DNA of 9,018 nt, from assembly GCA_947173755.1 (NCBI GenBank), contig CAMWGM010000046.1, forward strand, positions 1 through 9,018. The letters run 5' to 3'. The DNA is from an uncultured Muribaculaceae bacterium. GTDB lineage: Bacteria > Bacteroidota > Bacteroidia > Bacteroidales > Muribaculaceae. Below are positions 1 to 6,888 of the stretch, one piece after another. The notes under the pieces are model-generated. The model saw nothing but the letters and a program-made list of their open reading frames with translations, did not search any database and was not told the origin of the DNA. Made by a program: the position numbers and the translations under genes. Position 1 is the first letter of the stretch, and each line of letters begins with the position of its first letter.

Positions 1-2
1 GT

Positions 3-737
3 ACAGCCACCGGTCATTATGCCACGACTCTCGAACGAGACGGAAAGGTGTGGCTCGGGACAGGCGTCGACCGAGTCAAGGACCAGACCGACTTCCTCTG
101 CCGCATAACCTATCCCCAACTGGAACACCTTATGTTTCCGGTCGGCGAACTTCCGAAGGCCGAGGTGCGCCGCATAGCTGTCGAGCAGAAACTGCCCAAC
201 GCTTTCCGCCGCGACAGCCAGGGAATCTGCTTTCTCGGAAAGATAGACTATAACGAGTTCATAGCCCGCCACCTTGGCGAGCGCCCGGGACCGATCGTCG
301 AGATCGAGACCGGCCGAAAACTTGGCGAACACCGCGGCTTCTGGTTTCACACCATCGGCCAGCGCAAAGGTCTCGGCCTAAGCGGAGGGCCATGGTTCGT
401 GGTAAAGAAAAACATAGCCGACAACGTGGTCTACGTCTCACGCGGCTACGACACCGCACTCCAGTATGGAAGGACGCTTCATCTCGACGAGATGCACTGG
501 ATCACCGAATCACCCTTCCCCGCCGGAGCGCCCGAAATGGAAGTGAAGTTTAAAAACCGTCATTCCCCCGATTTTCTGCCCGGACGTCTCATCCGTCTCG
601 ACGGCGAGGGAGAATATGTGGTGGAGAGCGACGAGAAAGTCCAGGGGATCGCACCCGGGCAGTTTGCAGTCATCTATTCCCCCGATGCCTCCGTATGCTA
701 CGGCAGCGGTGTCATCACAGGCCGCAACGTCATTTAA
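3..737 (+). CDS. mnmA: tRNA-specific 2-thiouridylase MnmA, C-terminal two thirds (5' end outside window)
   Basis: MnmA uses ATP and a sulfur relay to make the 2-thio group of U34 in tRNAs for Lys, Glu and Gln, in the cytoplasm. The reading frame is open from the window edge, so the gene is cut on the left; 244 residues of a family of about 360 remain, and the ATP-binding PP-loop is missing. Seen near the edge is ATGHYA, a conserved MnmA motif. DQTDFL follows, then FPVGELPKAEVR, then the segment RRDSQGICFLG, whose Cys (codon 228-230) is the expected persulfide-bearing cysteine. HTIGQRKGLGL and the C-terminal beta-barrel part (TPGQ-like APGQFAVIY, then GSGVI) follow. A GTG at 48 is internal, not a start. 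It is the first visible gene of a packed + strand cluster; the next gene begins 21 bases later. The identification is firm. Confidence 0.96.
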   Translation, partial: TATGHYATTLERDGKVWLGTGVDRVKDQTDFLCRITYPQLEHLMFPVGELPKAEVRRIAVEQKLPNAFRRDSQGICFLGKIDYNEFIARHLGERPGPIVEIETGRKLGEHRGFWFHTIGQRKGLGLSGGPWFVVKKNIADNVVYVSRGYDTALQYGRTLHLDEMHWITESPFPAGAPEMEVKFKNRHSPDFLPGRLIRLDGEGEYVVESDEKVQGIAPGQFAVIYSPDASVCYGSGVITGRNVI

Positions 738-758
738 AAAACGCATCAACTTTATAAA

Positions 759-1445
759 ATGGGAAATCCATCACACCAGAAACAGCCTTCCGACGGAGAA
801 GCCCGCGTTCCCCTGCGGGTGCTCGGTCTGAGTGTAAATAAAATTCAGGGAACCGCCTACGCGCTCATCCTCGCTCAGAAAAACGGACCTCTGAGGGTTC
901 CTGTGGTGATAGGAGCGTCAGAGGCTCAGGCTATAGCGCTCGCTCTCGAAGGGATGAAACTCATGCGTCCGCTCACCCACGATCTTTTCGTAAGCCTCGG
1001 CCATGCTTTCGGCATCCGTCCGACCGAGGTGATGATCTACAAGTTCGAGGATGGGGTCTTCTACTCCGAGATCACCTTCACCGACGGCGAACGCACAGTC
1101 AGTCTCGACGCCCGGACTTCAGATGCGATCGCCATCGCGATCCGCTACGGAACTCCCATCTATGCCTCACGCGAAGTGATGGAAGAGGCGGCCTTCGAAC
1201 TCGAAGAGGTCAGCCCCGTGGCCGAGGGCCGCTCTGACGAAGATGCCGATGATGACGGGATCATCGATCCCGAAAGTTATGACGATGCCGACACATCGCA
1301 CTCGCCGGCCGGAAACACGGAGCCAAAACTCGAGAATTATGCCGTGGAGGAACTCGAGCGCACTCTCGAGCGACTTATAGCCGAGGAGAAGTACGAGGAG
1401 GCCGCCCGGGTCTCGGAGATCCTCAACCGCAAAAAGAATTCCTGA
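759..1445 (+). CDS. Bifunctional nuclease family (DUF151/BFN) protein with C-terminal UVR motif
   Basis: This 228-residue protein has two recognisable parts. Residues about 17-148 form a DUF151/BFN domain (for example VLGLSVNKIQGTAYALIL, ASEAQAIALALEG, LDARTSDAIAIAIR), a family named after a plant protein reported to cut DNA and RNA. Residues about 190-226 form a UVR motif (EELERTLERLIAEEKYEEAA), the helical hairpin through which UvrB and UvrC interact. Between them lies an acidic, probably disordered linker (about 149-188, with EDADDDGIIDPE). The BFN-UVR arrangement is common in Bacteroidota, but its cellular role is not settled; nuclease activity or a protein-contact role is inferred from the family only. 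The ATG at 759 has an A-rich leader and no Shine-Dalgarno sequence, usual in this phylum. The gene sits between mnmA and a nucleoside transporter, with gaps of 21 and 19 bases. Confidence 0.9.
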   Translation: MGNPSHQKQPSDGEARVPLRVLGLSVNKIQGTAYALILAQKNGPLRVPVVIGASEAQAIALALEGMKLMRPLTHDLFVSLGHAFGIRPTEVMIYKFEDGVFYSEITFTDGERTVSLDARTSDAIAIAIRYGTPIYASREVMEEAAFELEEVSPVAEGRSDEDADDDGIIDPESYDDADTSHSPAGNTEPKLENYAVEELERTLERLIAEEKYEEAARVSEILNRKKNS

Positions 1446-1464
1446 CCTTTTCAATATCCATATC

Positions 1465-2793
1465 GTGAAAACATACTCAATCCGGACACGCCTCGCGGCG
1501 ATGAACTTTCTCGAATTCGCCGTCTGGGGAGCCTATCTCATCTCGCTCGGCAATTTTCTAAGCCGTGTCGGACTGGCCGAACAGATCGGCTGGTTCTATG
1601 CCATCCAGGGGATCGTGTCGATCTTCATGCCCGCTATCGTCGGTATCATCGCCGACCGTCTCATCCAGGCCCAGAAGATGCTCTCGCTCTGCCACATTCT
1701 GGCAGGGGCATTCATGTGCGCGGCCGGAGCATACGCACTCACCACATCCACGGTTGAATTCGGACCGCTCTTCACCCTCTATTCGCTCTCGGTGGCCTTC
1801 TTCATGCCTACGATCGGCCTGGGCAACTCGGTAGCGTTCAACGGCCTCAATAAAGCCGGACTCGACACCATCACCCACTTCCCGCCGATCCGAGTGTTCG
1901 GCACAGTGGGATTCATATGCGCGATGCTTTTCGTCAACTTCACGCAGTTTCAGACCAACGCCTATCAGCTGATCACTTCGGGAGTGCTAAGTTTCTGCCT
2001 CGCGGGCTATGCGCTCACTCTTCCCGCTTGCCCCGTCAACACATCTAAAGCAGCCTCGATCTCCGAGAGCCTCGGGCTGAACGCCTTCAAACTTTTCAAG
2101 GTGAAAAGCATGGCGATATTCTTCATCTTCAGCATGCTTCTCGGAGTATCCCTGCAGATCACCAACAGTTACGGCAACGTGTTCATCTCGTCGTTTGCCG
2201 ATCTGCCTGAATTCGCGTCGACATGGGGCGCGCGCAACGCCAACGCGCTCATCGCCATCTCTCAGGCGAGCGAGACGCTGTGCATTCTCCTTATTCCCTT
2301 CTGTCTGAAACGTTTCGGCATCAAAGGGGTCATGCTGATGTCGATGGTGGCATGGGTGTTCCGCTTCGGATTTTTCAGCACCGGCGACACCGGGTCGGGT
2401 CTCTGGATGATAATCGCTTCGTGCATAATCTACGGCATCGCATTCGACTTTTTCAACGTGTCGGGCGGACTCTATGTCGACCAGCAGACCTCGCGCGAAC
2501 TGCGTTCGAGCGCCCAGGGACTCTTCATGATCATGACCAACGGCATCGGAGCGACATGCGGCACACTCGCCGCCCAGGCCATCGTCAACCGTCTCGTCTT
2601 CACACAGATTACCCCCGAAGGTGTCTATGCGGGCTGGAAAACCGCCTGGTTTATCTTCGCGGCCTACGCACTCGTCGTGGCAGTGCTCTTTTTCTTCCTC
2701 TTCAAGTCGACCCCGACCCCCTCGGCAGCCGATGCCCGCAAGAGCATCGAGGAGAGCGAGCCTGGTCCTGCCGGACGTGTCGACCATATCTGA
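1465..2793 (+). CDS. nupG: NupG-type nucleoside:H+ symporter (MFS, NHS family)
   Basis: A 442-residue inner-membrane transporter of the nucleoside:H+ symporter family, importing nucleosides with protons. It matches the remembered E. coli NupG pattern along its length: LEFAVWGAYLISLG near the N-terminus, FMPAIVGIIADR, the FPPIR-x-x-GT-x-GFI segment at about 139-150, MAIFFIFSMLLG followed by LQITNSYGN at about 216-238, and AFDFFNVSGGLYV and LFMIMTNGIGA in the C-terminal half. About twelve hydrophobic segments are visible, as expected. The start is a GTG at 1465; it gives an N-terminus like that of NupG, whereas the ATG at 1501 would cut into the first membrane helix. The tail after the last helix is short, polar and acidic. 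Substrate preference (broad nucleosides or xanthosine) cannot be read from the sequence. It lies 14 bases before rsmE in the same cluster. Confidence 0.92.
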   Translation: MKTYSIRTRLAAMNFLEFAVWGAYLISLGNFLSRVGLAEQIGWFYAIQGIVSIFMPAIVGIIADRLIQAQKMLSLCHILAGAFMCAAGAYALTTSTVEFGPLFTLYSLSVAFFMPTIGLGNSVAFNGLNKAGLDTITHFPPIRVFGTVGFICAMLFVNFTQFQTNAYQLITSGVLSFCLAGYALTLPACPVNTSKAASISESLGLNAFKLFKVKSMAIFFIFSMLLGVSLQITNSYGNVFISSFADLPEFASTWGARNANALIAISQASETLCILLIPFCLKRFGIKGVMLMSMVAWVFRFGFFSTGDTGSGLWMIIASCIIYGIAFDFFNVSGGLYVDQQTSRELRSSAQGLFMIMTNGIGATCGTLAAQAIVNRLVFTQITPEGVYAGWKTAWFIFAAYALVVAVLFFFLFKSTPTPSAADARKSIEESEPGPAGRVDHI

Positions 2794-2807
2794 AAACCCT
2801 CATCCGA

Positions 2808-3527
2808 ATGATACAGTTCTATTCTCCCGACATACTCACCACACTGCGACTGCCCGAGAGCGACTCAGGGCATGCCGTGCGTGTGTTGCGCCTCGGATCG
2901 GGAGACCATATCCAGGTGATCGACGGACACGGCAACATCTACGAATGTGTCATCACCGACCCTCATCCCCGCCATGCGATCATCGAGGTGATCGATACTC
3001 ATGTGCAGCCGCTTCCATGGAGACAGCGGATAGCCGTGGCTGTCGCCCCGACCAAACATGCCGACCGTATGGAATGGCTTGTGGAGAAACTCGTGGAGGT
3101 GGGCGTCAACCGCATCATCCCGATGCTGACAGCGCGCTCCGAGCGTAAAGTGATCAAGAGGGAGCGCCTCGAGAAGATAGCCGTGGCGGCCATGAAGCAG
3201 AGCCTCAAAGCGGTGCTTCCAGAAATTGACGAGATGACTCCGCTGCGCGACGTGATCGGGCTTATGCCTGACGCGCAACGGTTCGTGGGTTATTGCGATC
3301 CGGCGGTCGAGCGCCGCGATTTCGCCGCTGACTATATACCGGGACATGACACACTGCTGCTGATCGGTCCCGAGGGCGACTTCACCCCCGACGAAATAAA
3401 AGCCGTAATCGAGAGCGGCATCACGCCGGTCACATTCGGAGCAAACCGACTGCGCACCGAAACGGCCGCCCTCTACGGCGTCACGGCATGTCACGTCATA
3501 GACGACCGATGCTCAAATCAACTGTAA
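2808..3527 (+). CDS. rsmE: 16S rRNA (uracil1498-N3)-methyltransferase RsmE
   Basis: RsmE methylates N3 of U1498 in 16S rRNA on the assembled small subunit, using S-adenosylmethionine. The 239-residue product has the usual length. An N-terminal PUA-like part carries GHAVRVLRL (about 21-29). The C-terminal SPOUT knot carries PTKHADRMEWLVEKLVEVG (81-99), the SAM-binding GPEGDF (187-192; many relatives have GPEGGF) and RLRTETAALYG (214-224). The frame stays open far upstream, to about 2223, but that stretch is the antiparallel-free shadow of the nupG frame; the ATG at 2808 lies 14 bases after the nupG stop and gives the family's normal N-terminus. The gene belongs to the + strand cluster, with the TPR gene 22 bases downstream. 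Confidence 0.95.
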   Translation: MIQFYSPDILTTLRLPESDSGHAVRVLRLGSGDHIQVIDGHGNIYECVITDPHPRHAIIEVIDTHVQPLPWRQRIAVAVAPTKHADRMEWLVEKLVEVGVNRIIPMLTARSERKVIKRERLEKIAVAAMKQSLKAVLPEIDEMTPLRDVIGLMPDAQRFVGYCDPAVERRDFAADYIPGHDTLLLIGPEGDFTPDEIKAVIESGITPVTFGANRLRTETAALYGVTACHVIDDRCSNQL

Positions 3528-3549
3528 ACAGCAATACAAATAATATAAC

Positions 3550-5145
3550 ATGAACTTCAGATTTCAGGCAGTACTCCTGCTCATCCTAGCAGCCATCTTT
3601 CCGGCCACGGCTCAGCGTCAGGCCGACGATCCCATGACTGTGGCTCTAATGAAAGTCTACGACCAGTTGCTCGACGAGGATCCCCGCGATCCGGAGACAC
3701 TTTTCCGCCGCGGCTCGGAATATTACAACCTCAACGACTACGTAAGGGCGCTCGACGACATCAACAACGCGCTCAAGTATATGGATCCGGCCGATACCGA
3801 CTTCCGTCAGCAGGCTCTCGTGCTCCGCTCGAACATCCTCATGATGCAGAAGAAGTATGAACGCGCGCTCGAAGATCTCAACGTCATTCTCGAAAATGAC
3901 CCTTCAGACTATGCGGCCTACTATCAGCGAGGCACCGCCAATTACAATCTCGACCGTCTTCCCGAAGCCAAGAAAGACTTCCAGATGCTTCGCCAACTCA
4001 ATCCCCGCAGCCAGGAGGCACTCTTCGGCCTCGCCCGCGTGGCCGTTAAGGAAAATAACCTCGGTGTTGCAGGCGAACTCTGCGACATGGCCGTAGGGAT
4101 CACCCCCTCCAACTCGGAGGTCTATATGCGCCGCGCATCCGTAAGAACCCAGATGGCCAATTATCCCGGAGCCGTCGAGGATTACATCTATGCCCTCTCG
4201 ACCGACGCGGTCAACACTGTGGCAGCACTCCGCGCTCTTGCCGACCTGTCGCGCAAACAGTATCCTGTCGTTATCGCCGGCCTCACCGACGCTATCCGCA
4301 AAGCGCCCCGCAACGGACTGTTCTACTTCATCCGCGGCATGATCGCCCAGGGCCATTGCAACTATCTGGCCGCAATCGCCGACTATGACACCATCATCAA
4401 CAACAAACTCGACTCATTCGCCGGTATCAACGGCTCGCTCGCCGAATGCTATTATTATCTCGGCCGCTATGACGTGGCGCTCCTCAATATCGACTATGCC
4501 ATCGCCGGAACCGAAGAAAATTCATATTATCTGATGTTCAAATCGCGCATCGAGCGCGCCATGCAGCATCCCGAAGAGGCTGTCAAGGCGGCCAACGCCG
4601 CACTCGTGTCGGACGCTGAATTCTCTGACGCTCTCATCGCCAAGGCTCTGGCCCAACTCGATCTCGGCGAAAGCGCCGAGGCATCGGTAGCGCTCTCCGA
4701 GGTGGCCATGAACGATCCGGAGAACGCTCTCGCCTTCCTGCTTCGCGGATGGGTGCTGTCGGAGTACCGCAACCAGCCCAAACCTGCCGCCCAGGCCTGG
4801 GAACGTATACTCGACATGGATTATGACTTCGACGACATCCGTTCGCTCAAAGGCTTCGCCCTGCTCTATCTCGACCGCAAGGATGAGGCCGAGGCATGGA
4901 TGAAACGTGTGCTCGACACCGCCGACGACTTCGACGGCGAGATCAATTACTATGCCGCCTGCCTCTACTCGCAGATGGGTCTGCTCGACCGCGCTTTCCG
5001 CCATGCCGAAGTCTCGCTGGACAAAGGTTATGCCAACTATCACGCATGGACCGAGGCCAACGACGCCAACATCAACTGCGCCCCGATGCGCAAGGATCCC
5101 CGCTTTGACACGATGCTTAAGAAACATTCGGCCCTCTTCAAATAA
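3550..5145 (+). CDS. Secreted tetratricopeptide-repeat (TPR) protein
   Basis: A 531-residue protein with a typical signal peptide: MNFRFQ, then a hydrophobic stretch (VLLLILAAIF), and a likely signal peptidase I cleavage in ATA-Q near residue 21. No lipobox cysteine is seen, so it is probably periplasmic. The rest is TPR helices nearly throughout. Clear repeats lie at about 48-80 (ETLFRRGSEYYNLNDYVRAL), 86-118 (KKYERALEDLNVIL), 120-152 (YYQRGTANYNLDRLPEA), 188-221, 256-290 and 290-322, with weaker ones to about 500. TPR arrays hold other proteins; no catalytic domain is visible, so the partner is unknown. It is the last gene of the + strand cluster and is followed 17 bases after its stop by a strong terminator. 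The TPR call is firm; any specific role would be a guess. Confidence 0.9.
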   Translation: MNFRFQAVLLLILAAIFPATAQRQADDPMTVALMKVYDQLLDEDPRDPETLFRRGSEYYNLNDYVRALDDINNALKYMDPADTDFRQQALVLRSNILMMQKKYERALEDLNVILENDPSDYAAYYQRGTANYNLDRLPEAKKDFQMLRQLNPRSQEALFGLARVAVKENNLGVAGELCDMAVGITPSNSEVYMRRASVRTQMANYPGAVEDYIYALSTDAVNTVAALRALADLSRKQYPVVIAGLTDAIRKAPRNGLFYFIRGMIAQGHCNYLAAIADYDTIINNKLDSFAGINGSLAECYYYLGRYDVALLNIDYAIAGTEENSYYLMFKSRIERAMQHPEEAVKAANAALVSDAEFSDALIAKALAQLDLGESAEASVALSEVAMNDPENALAFLLRGWVLSEYRNQPKPAAQAWERILDMDYDFDDIRSLKGFALLYLDRKDEAEAWMKRVLDTADDFDGEINYYAACLYSQMGLLDRAFRHAEVSLDKGYANYHAWTEANDANINCAPMRKDPRFDTMLKKHSALFK

Positions 5146-5162
5146 ACGGCACTGAAATCACC

Positions 5163-5209
5163 AAAAAACATGGGAGCGCACCAAGTCAAGGTACGCTCCC
5201 ATGTTTTTT
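5163..5209. terminator. Bidirectional intrinsic terminator after the TPR gene
   Basis: A perfect 16-bp inverted repeat: aaaaaacatgggagcg at 5163-5178 pairs with cgctcccatgtttttt at 5194-5209. A further acc/ggt pairing (5180-5182 with 5190-5192) lies inside, across one mismatch. On the + strand the hairpin ends in TTTTTT; on the minus strand the A-run gives the same. It stands 17 bases past the TPR stop and would end the left gene cluster, and could also stop transcription arriving from the right. Confidence 0.93.
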
Positions 5210-5233
5210 ATATCTGTTGACGGCATCGGGCCG

Positions 5234-5269
5234 AAGTTATCAACATTTTGCCTAAGTTATTAACATTTT
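5234..5269 (+). repeat. Two 16-bp direct repeats, 20-bp period
   Basis: The unit aagttatcaacatttt at 5234-5249 recurs as aagttattaacatttt at 5254-5269 with one changed base. A rotated, inverted relative (tgtcaataactt, the complement of aagttattgaca) appears at 5346-5357. The 20-bp spacing is close to two helical turns, so bound proteins would sit on the same face of the DNA. Confidence 0.85.
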
Positions 5270-5373
5270 ATCAACACATGTTGAAAACTGCGGTAGAAAA
5301 CCGGCCGGATCATGTCAACAAAGTGTTGAAAAGCGCCGGCCGGAATGTCAATAACTTCAGAGGTTGTCAATAA
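5237..5373. other. Candidate replication origin: cluster of DnaA-box-like 9-mers
   Basis: Seven related 9-mers occur in 137 bases. On the + strand: TTATCAACA (5237-5245), TTATTAACA (5257-5265), TTATCAACA (5268-5276). On the minus strand: TTTTCAACA (5279-5287 and 5324-5332) and TTATTGACA (5346-5354 and 5365-5373). The first two lie in a 16-bp direct repeat (5234-5249 and 5254-5269, one mismatch) with a 20-bp period. TTATCAACA differs from the classical DnaA box TTATCCACA at one base. The + strand changes from C-rich to G-rich at this junction, as at an origin. The last box lies inside the 3' end of the 106-aa gene. That this is oriC is an inference; the boxes are non-canonical. Confidence 0.5.
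5301..5343. repeat. Nested inverted repeat: CCGGCCGG arms around TCAACA/TGTTGA
   Basis: The 8-bp palindrome ccggccgg occurs at 5301-5308 and 5336-5343. Between them TCAACA (5315-5320) and TGTTGA (5324-5329) form a second, inner inverted repeat with an AAG loop. As RNA on the minus strand this would fold into a two-level hairpin followed by TTTTCT (5295-5300), so it could also act as a terminator for the 106-aa gene that ends at 5357. As DNA it is part of the DnaA-box-like cluster. Confidence 0.6.
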
Positions 5374-5677
5374 GAAGGCTCTCGCCATAGCACAAGATCA
5401 GAGCGGCAGCCGAGGGCCATGCGTCGGGATGTGAAAGAACGTCGTCGACAAGAGTCAGACGTTCTTCTTTCTCCAGACGCGCAGACACCGTAGATCCGCC
5501 GGTCTGCACGGATGCGAAATAACGGTCGATGTCCTCCGCCAATATCCTGAGACGCGGGGAAATGTCAGTGCGTGAAAGCACATAGAGCGAAACGTCGGCC
5601 CTGGCACGTTCGGGCGTGCGCCAATACCAGTCGGCACCCCGCATTACGAGGGCCTCATAGGAATTCTTGTTTTTCAT
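5357..5677 (-). CDS. Hypothetical protein, 106 aa
   Basis: I do not recognise this protein. It is soluble-looking, with no signal peptide or membrane segment. Its N-terminal half is rich in Arg and aromatic residues (ALVMRGADWYWRTPERARAD), the middle has charged helical stretches (PRLRILAEDIDRYFA), and it ends in a hydrophobic ALILCYGESLLIDNL. Its codon composition resembles the neighbouring core genes (G-rich on the + strand, such as 23 G and 14 C at 5401-5460), so it does not look recently acquired. The ATG at 5677 is only six bases after a T-run that follows a hairpin, and no separate promoter is seen, so expression probably depends on read-through from the DUF3127 gene. Its 3' end overlaps the last DnaA-box-like element. 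Confidence 0.7.
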   Translation of the reverse strand: MKNKNSYEALVMRGADWYWRTPERARADVSLYVLSRTDISPRLRILAEDIDRYFASVQTGGSTVSARLEKEERLTLVDDVLSHPDAWPSAAALILCYGESLLIDNL

Positions 5678-5683
5678 TACTGT

Positions 5684-5722
5684 AAAAAACTAACGGGAGA
5701 CATCTCCGAAGAGTATCTCCCG
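5684..5722 (-). terminator. UUCG-capped hairpin plus T-run between the DUF3127 gene and the 106-aa gene
   Basis: The arms cgggaga (5694-5700) and tctcccg (5716-5722) pair perfectly. Within them, on the minus strand, CTC-TTCG-GAG (5704-5713) forms the very stable C(UUCG)G loop. Downstream on the minus strand come TTA, G and then six Ts (5684-5689). This fits an intrinsic terminator for the DUF3127 gene or an attenuator for the next gene, whose ATG (5677) lies six bases further on. Confidence 0.65.
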
Positions 5723-5753
5723 CATGTTTGTTATTTCTGATGGGGACGATTTG

Positions 5754-6173
5754 TCAGAAAGGCAGATCGTCGGTGGGTGACGGAGCCAGATTGACAGCCG
5801 GCGGAGCGGGGGCTGCGGCAGGAGTGGCATAACCCTGCGGCATCTGGGGAGCAGGTCCGAATGATGTCGGAGCAGTTGTTGCGGGCGCGGTAGCCATCGA
5901 GGCATCGGCAGGCTCGGCCTTCCAGCCACTGATGTCGACATACCAGCGGTTGTTATATTCGCGGCTGTTGATATCGAAACTGAGACGGATCACGTCGCCC
6001 ACATTAAGGGGGTACTGATCGGCACGCTCACCCCAGAAGTTGAAGAACACCTTTTTGGGATAAGTCTCCATTGTCTCAAGCACATATTCGCGTTTTTTCC
6101 ATGCTTTGCCCGACGAAGCGCCGACACCGCTAATCTCGGGAAGAGCAACAATTATTTTACCTACGATTTCCAT
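5754..6173 (-). CDS. DUF3127 domain protein, OB-fold/SSB-like, with DDLPF tail
   Basis: A 139-residue protein of the Bacteroidota family DUF3127. Residues 1-86 hold the conserved part: MEIVGKIIVALPEISGVGAS, a basic WKKREYVLET, YPKKVFFNFWGERADQYPLNVGD and INSREYNNRWYVDISGWK. The beta-rich pattern suggests an OB fold like that of single-stranded DNA-binding proteins. A flexible Ala/Pro-rich linker (about 89-133) leads to the extreme C-terminus TDDLPF, close to the acidic-hydrophobic tip (DDDIPF) by which SSB recruits partner proteins. That layout (OB fold, loose linker, acidic tip) points to nucleic-acid binding, but this is inference; no role is established that I know of. The start ATG lies about 28 bases after the predicted transcription start. 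A hairpin/T-run follows its stop by about 30 bases. Confidence 0.88.
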   Translation of the reverse strand: MEIVGKIIVALPEISGVGASSGKAWKKREYVLETMETYPKKVFFNFWGERADQYPLNVGDVIRLSFDINSREYNNRWYVDISGWKAEPADASMATAPATTAPTSFGPAPQMPQGYATPAAAPAPPAVNLAPSPTDDLPF

Positions 6174-6208
6174 TATCTGTGTTTAAGTGAGAGTTGGTTT
6201 AGAGAATA

Positions 6209-6239
6209 CAAAAGTAGGCAAATTATCTCAAAAATCAAA
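6209..6239 (-). promoter_or_regulatory. Bacteroidota-type promoter for the DUF3127 gene
   Basis: On the minus strand TTTG (6236-6239) is followed after exactly 19 bases by TACTTTTG (6209-6216), matching the Bacteroidota housekeeping pattern TTTG and TAnnTTTG. Transcription would start near 6202, giving a leader of about 28 bases before the ATG at 6173. Two CAACTG copies with a 10-bp period (6261-6266, 6271-6276) lie just upstream. Confidence 0.7.
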
Positions 6240-6334
6240 ATTTACTGTCATACTCCGGGGCAACTGTGGTCAACTGCGTTTAGAGAAAGTCATATTCGTC
6301 TTTTATAGCATTTTTTGCATCAGTCTTATCATTT

Positions 6335-6886
6335 TTATATATTGATTATATATTCTCCATCATAAGTCTGATTTAAGCGTTCCTCTATGGTCTTGATAGT
6401 GATGACTCCTGTTGCAAGTTGCCTCATATTTATCATCAAATAAATAGTATTTGTAATATCTGAAGCTTGCACAAATGTTTCAGGGCCAAATAAGTTGACC
6501 ATCATTCGTTTATAAAACCTAAATCTTCTACTTCCAGGTTCCGCGTCAATATTTTTCCCTTTCAAATCTTTTTCTAAATCAGGTGCGGCCACAAATCCAA
6601 ATGAAACCAAGGGATTCCTACGATAATACTCGAACATAACTTCAACACATGATCTGATTATCGTTCTAGGTTCAAAATCGTTAGTTAGCAATGAATACCG
6701 ATCTTTACTTTTTTCAACTCCTTTCCAGTAAAATTTTATCCCATAAAATTCATTTTCAAAACCTTCTACTTCAACTATATAGCGTTTATTGCTTTTAGTA
6801 GATCTGAAAGTCCATAAATCAATAATGCGAAGTGAGTCGTCCTTACTTCGCATTATAAAATATGGTTTATAAAATCCGTTCGTCAT
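6335..6886 (-). CDS. DUF6934-like protein, 183 aa
   Basis: By its pattern this 183-residue protein resembles the Bacteroidota family DUF6934. Seen are the segments VEVEGFENEFYGIKFYWK (about 38-55), DRYSLLTND, TIIRSCVEVMFEYYRRNPLVSFGFVAAP, then RRFRFYKRMMVNLFGPETF and IYLMINMRQ. No function is known to me and none is visible; it lacks a signal peptide and membrane helices. Its DNA is strongly AT-rich compared with the core genes (the sample 6301-6360 at its end has 12 G+C of 60), which suggests transfer. It starts two bases after the stop of a 53-aa ORF, so the two are probably translated together from one promoter. No clear terminator is seen after its stop. The family call is from memory. 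Confidence 0.72.
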   Translation of the reverse strand: MTNGFYKPYFIMRSKDDSLRIIDLWTFRSTKSNKRYIVEVEGFENEFYGIKFYWKGVEKSKDRYSLLTNDFEPRTIIRSCVEVMFEYYRRNPLVSFGFVAAPDLEKDLKGKNIDAEPGSRRFRFYKRMMVNLFGPETFVQASDITNTIYLMINMRQLATGVITIKTIEERLNQTYDGEYIINI

Positions 6887-6888
6887 AC

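Noticed and set aside
1987..2787. 266-codon minus-strand frame antisense to nupG
   Set aside because: Its translation is rich in Glu, Arg and His without domain pattern, while the + strand encodes an unmistakable NupG.
2223..2807. Long upstream extension of the rsmE reading frame
   Set aside because: It overlaps the NupG coding region in another frame and its translation is Arg/His-rich and unlike any protein. The ATG at 2808 gives a normal RsmE.
5237..5373. Reading the skew switch as a replication terminus with a dif site
   Set aside because: At a terminus the skew would go from positive to negative along the + strand. Here it goes from negative to positive, and no dif-like 28-mer was noticed.
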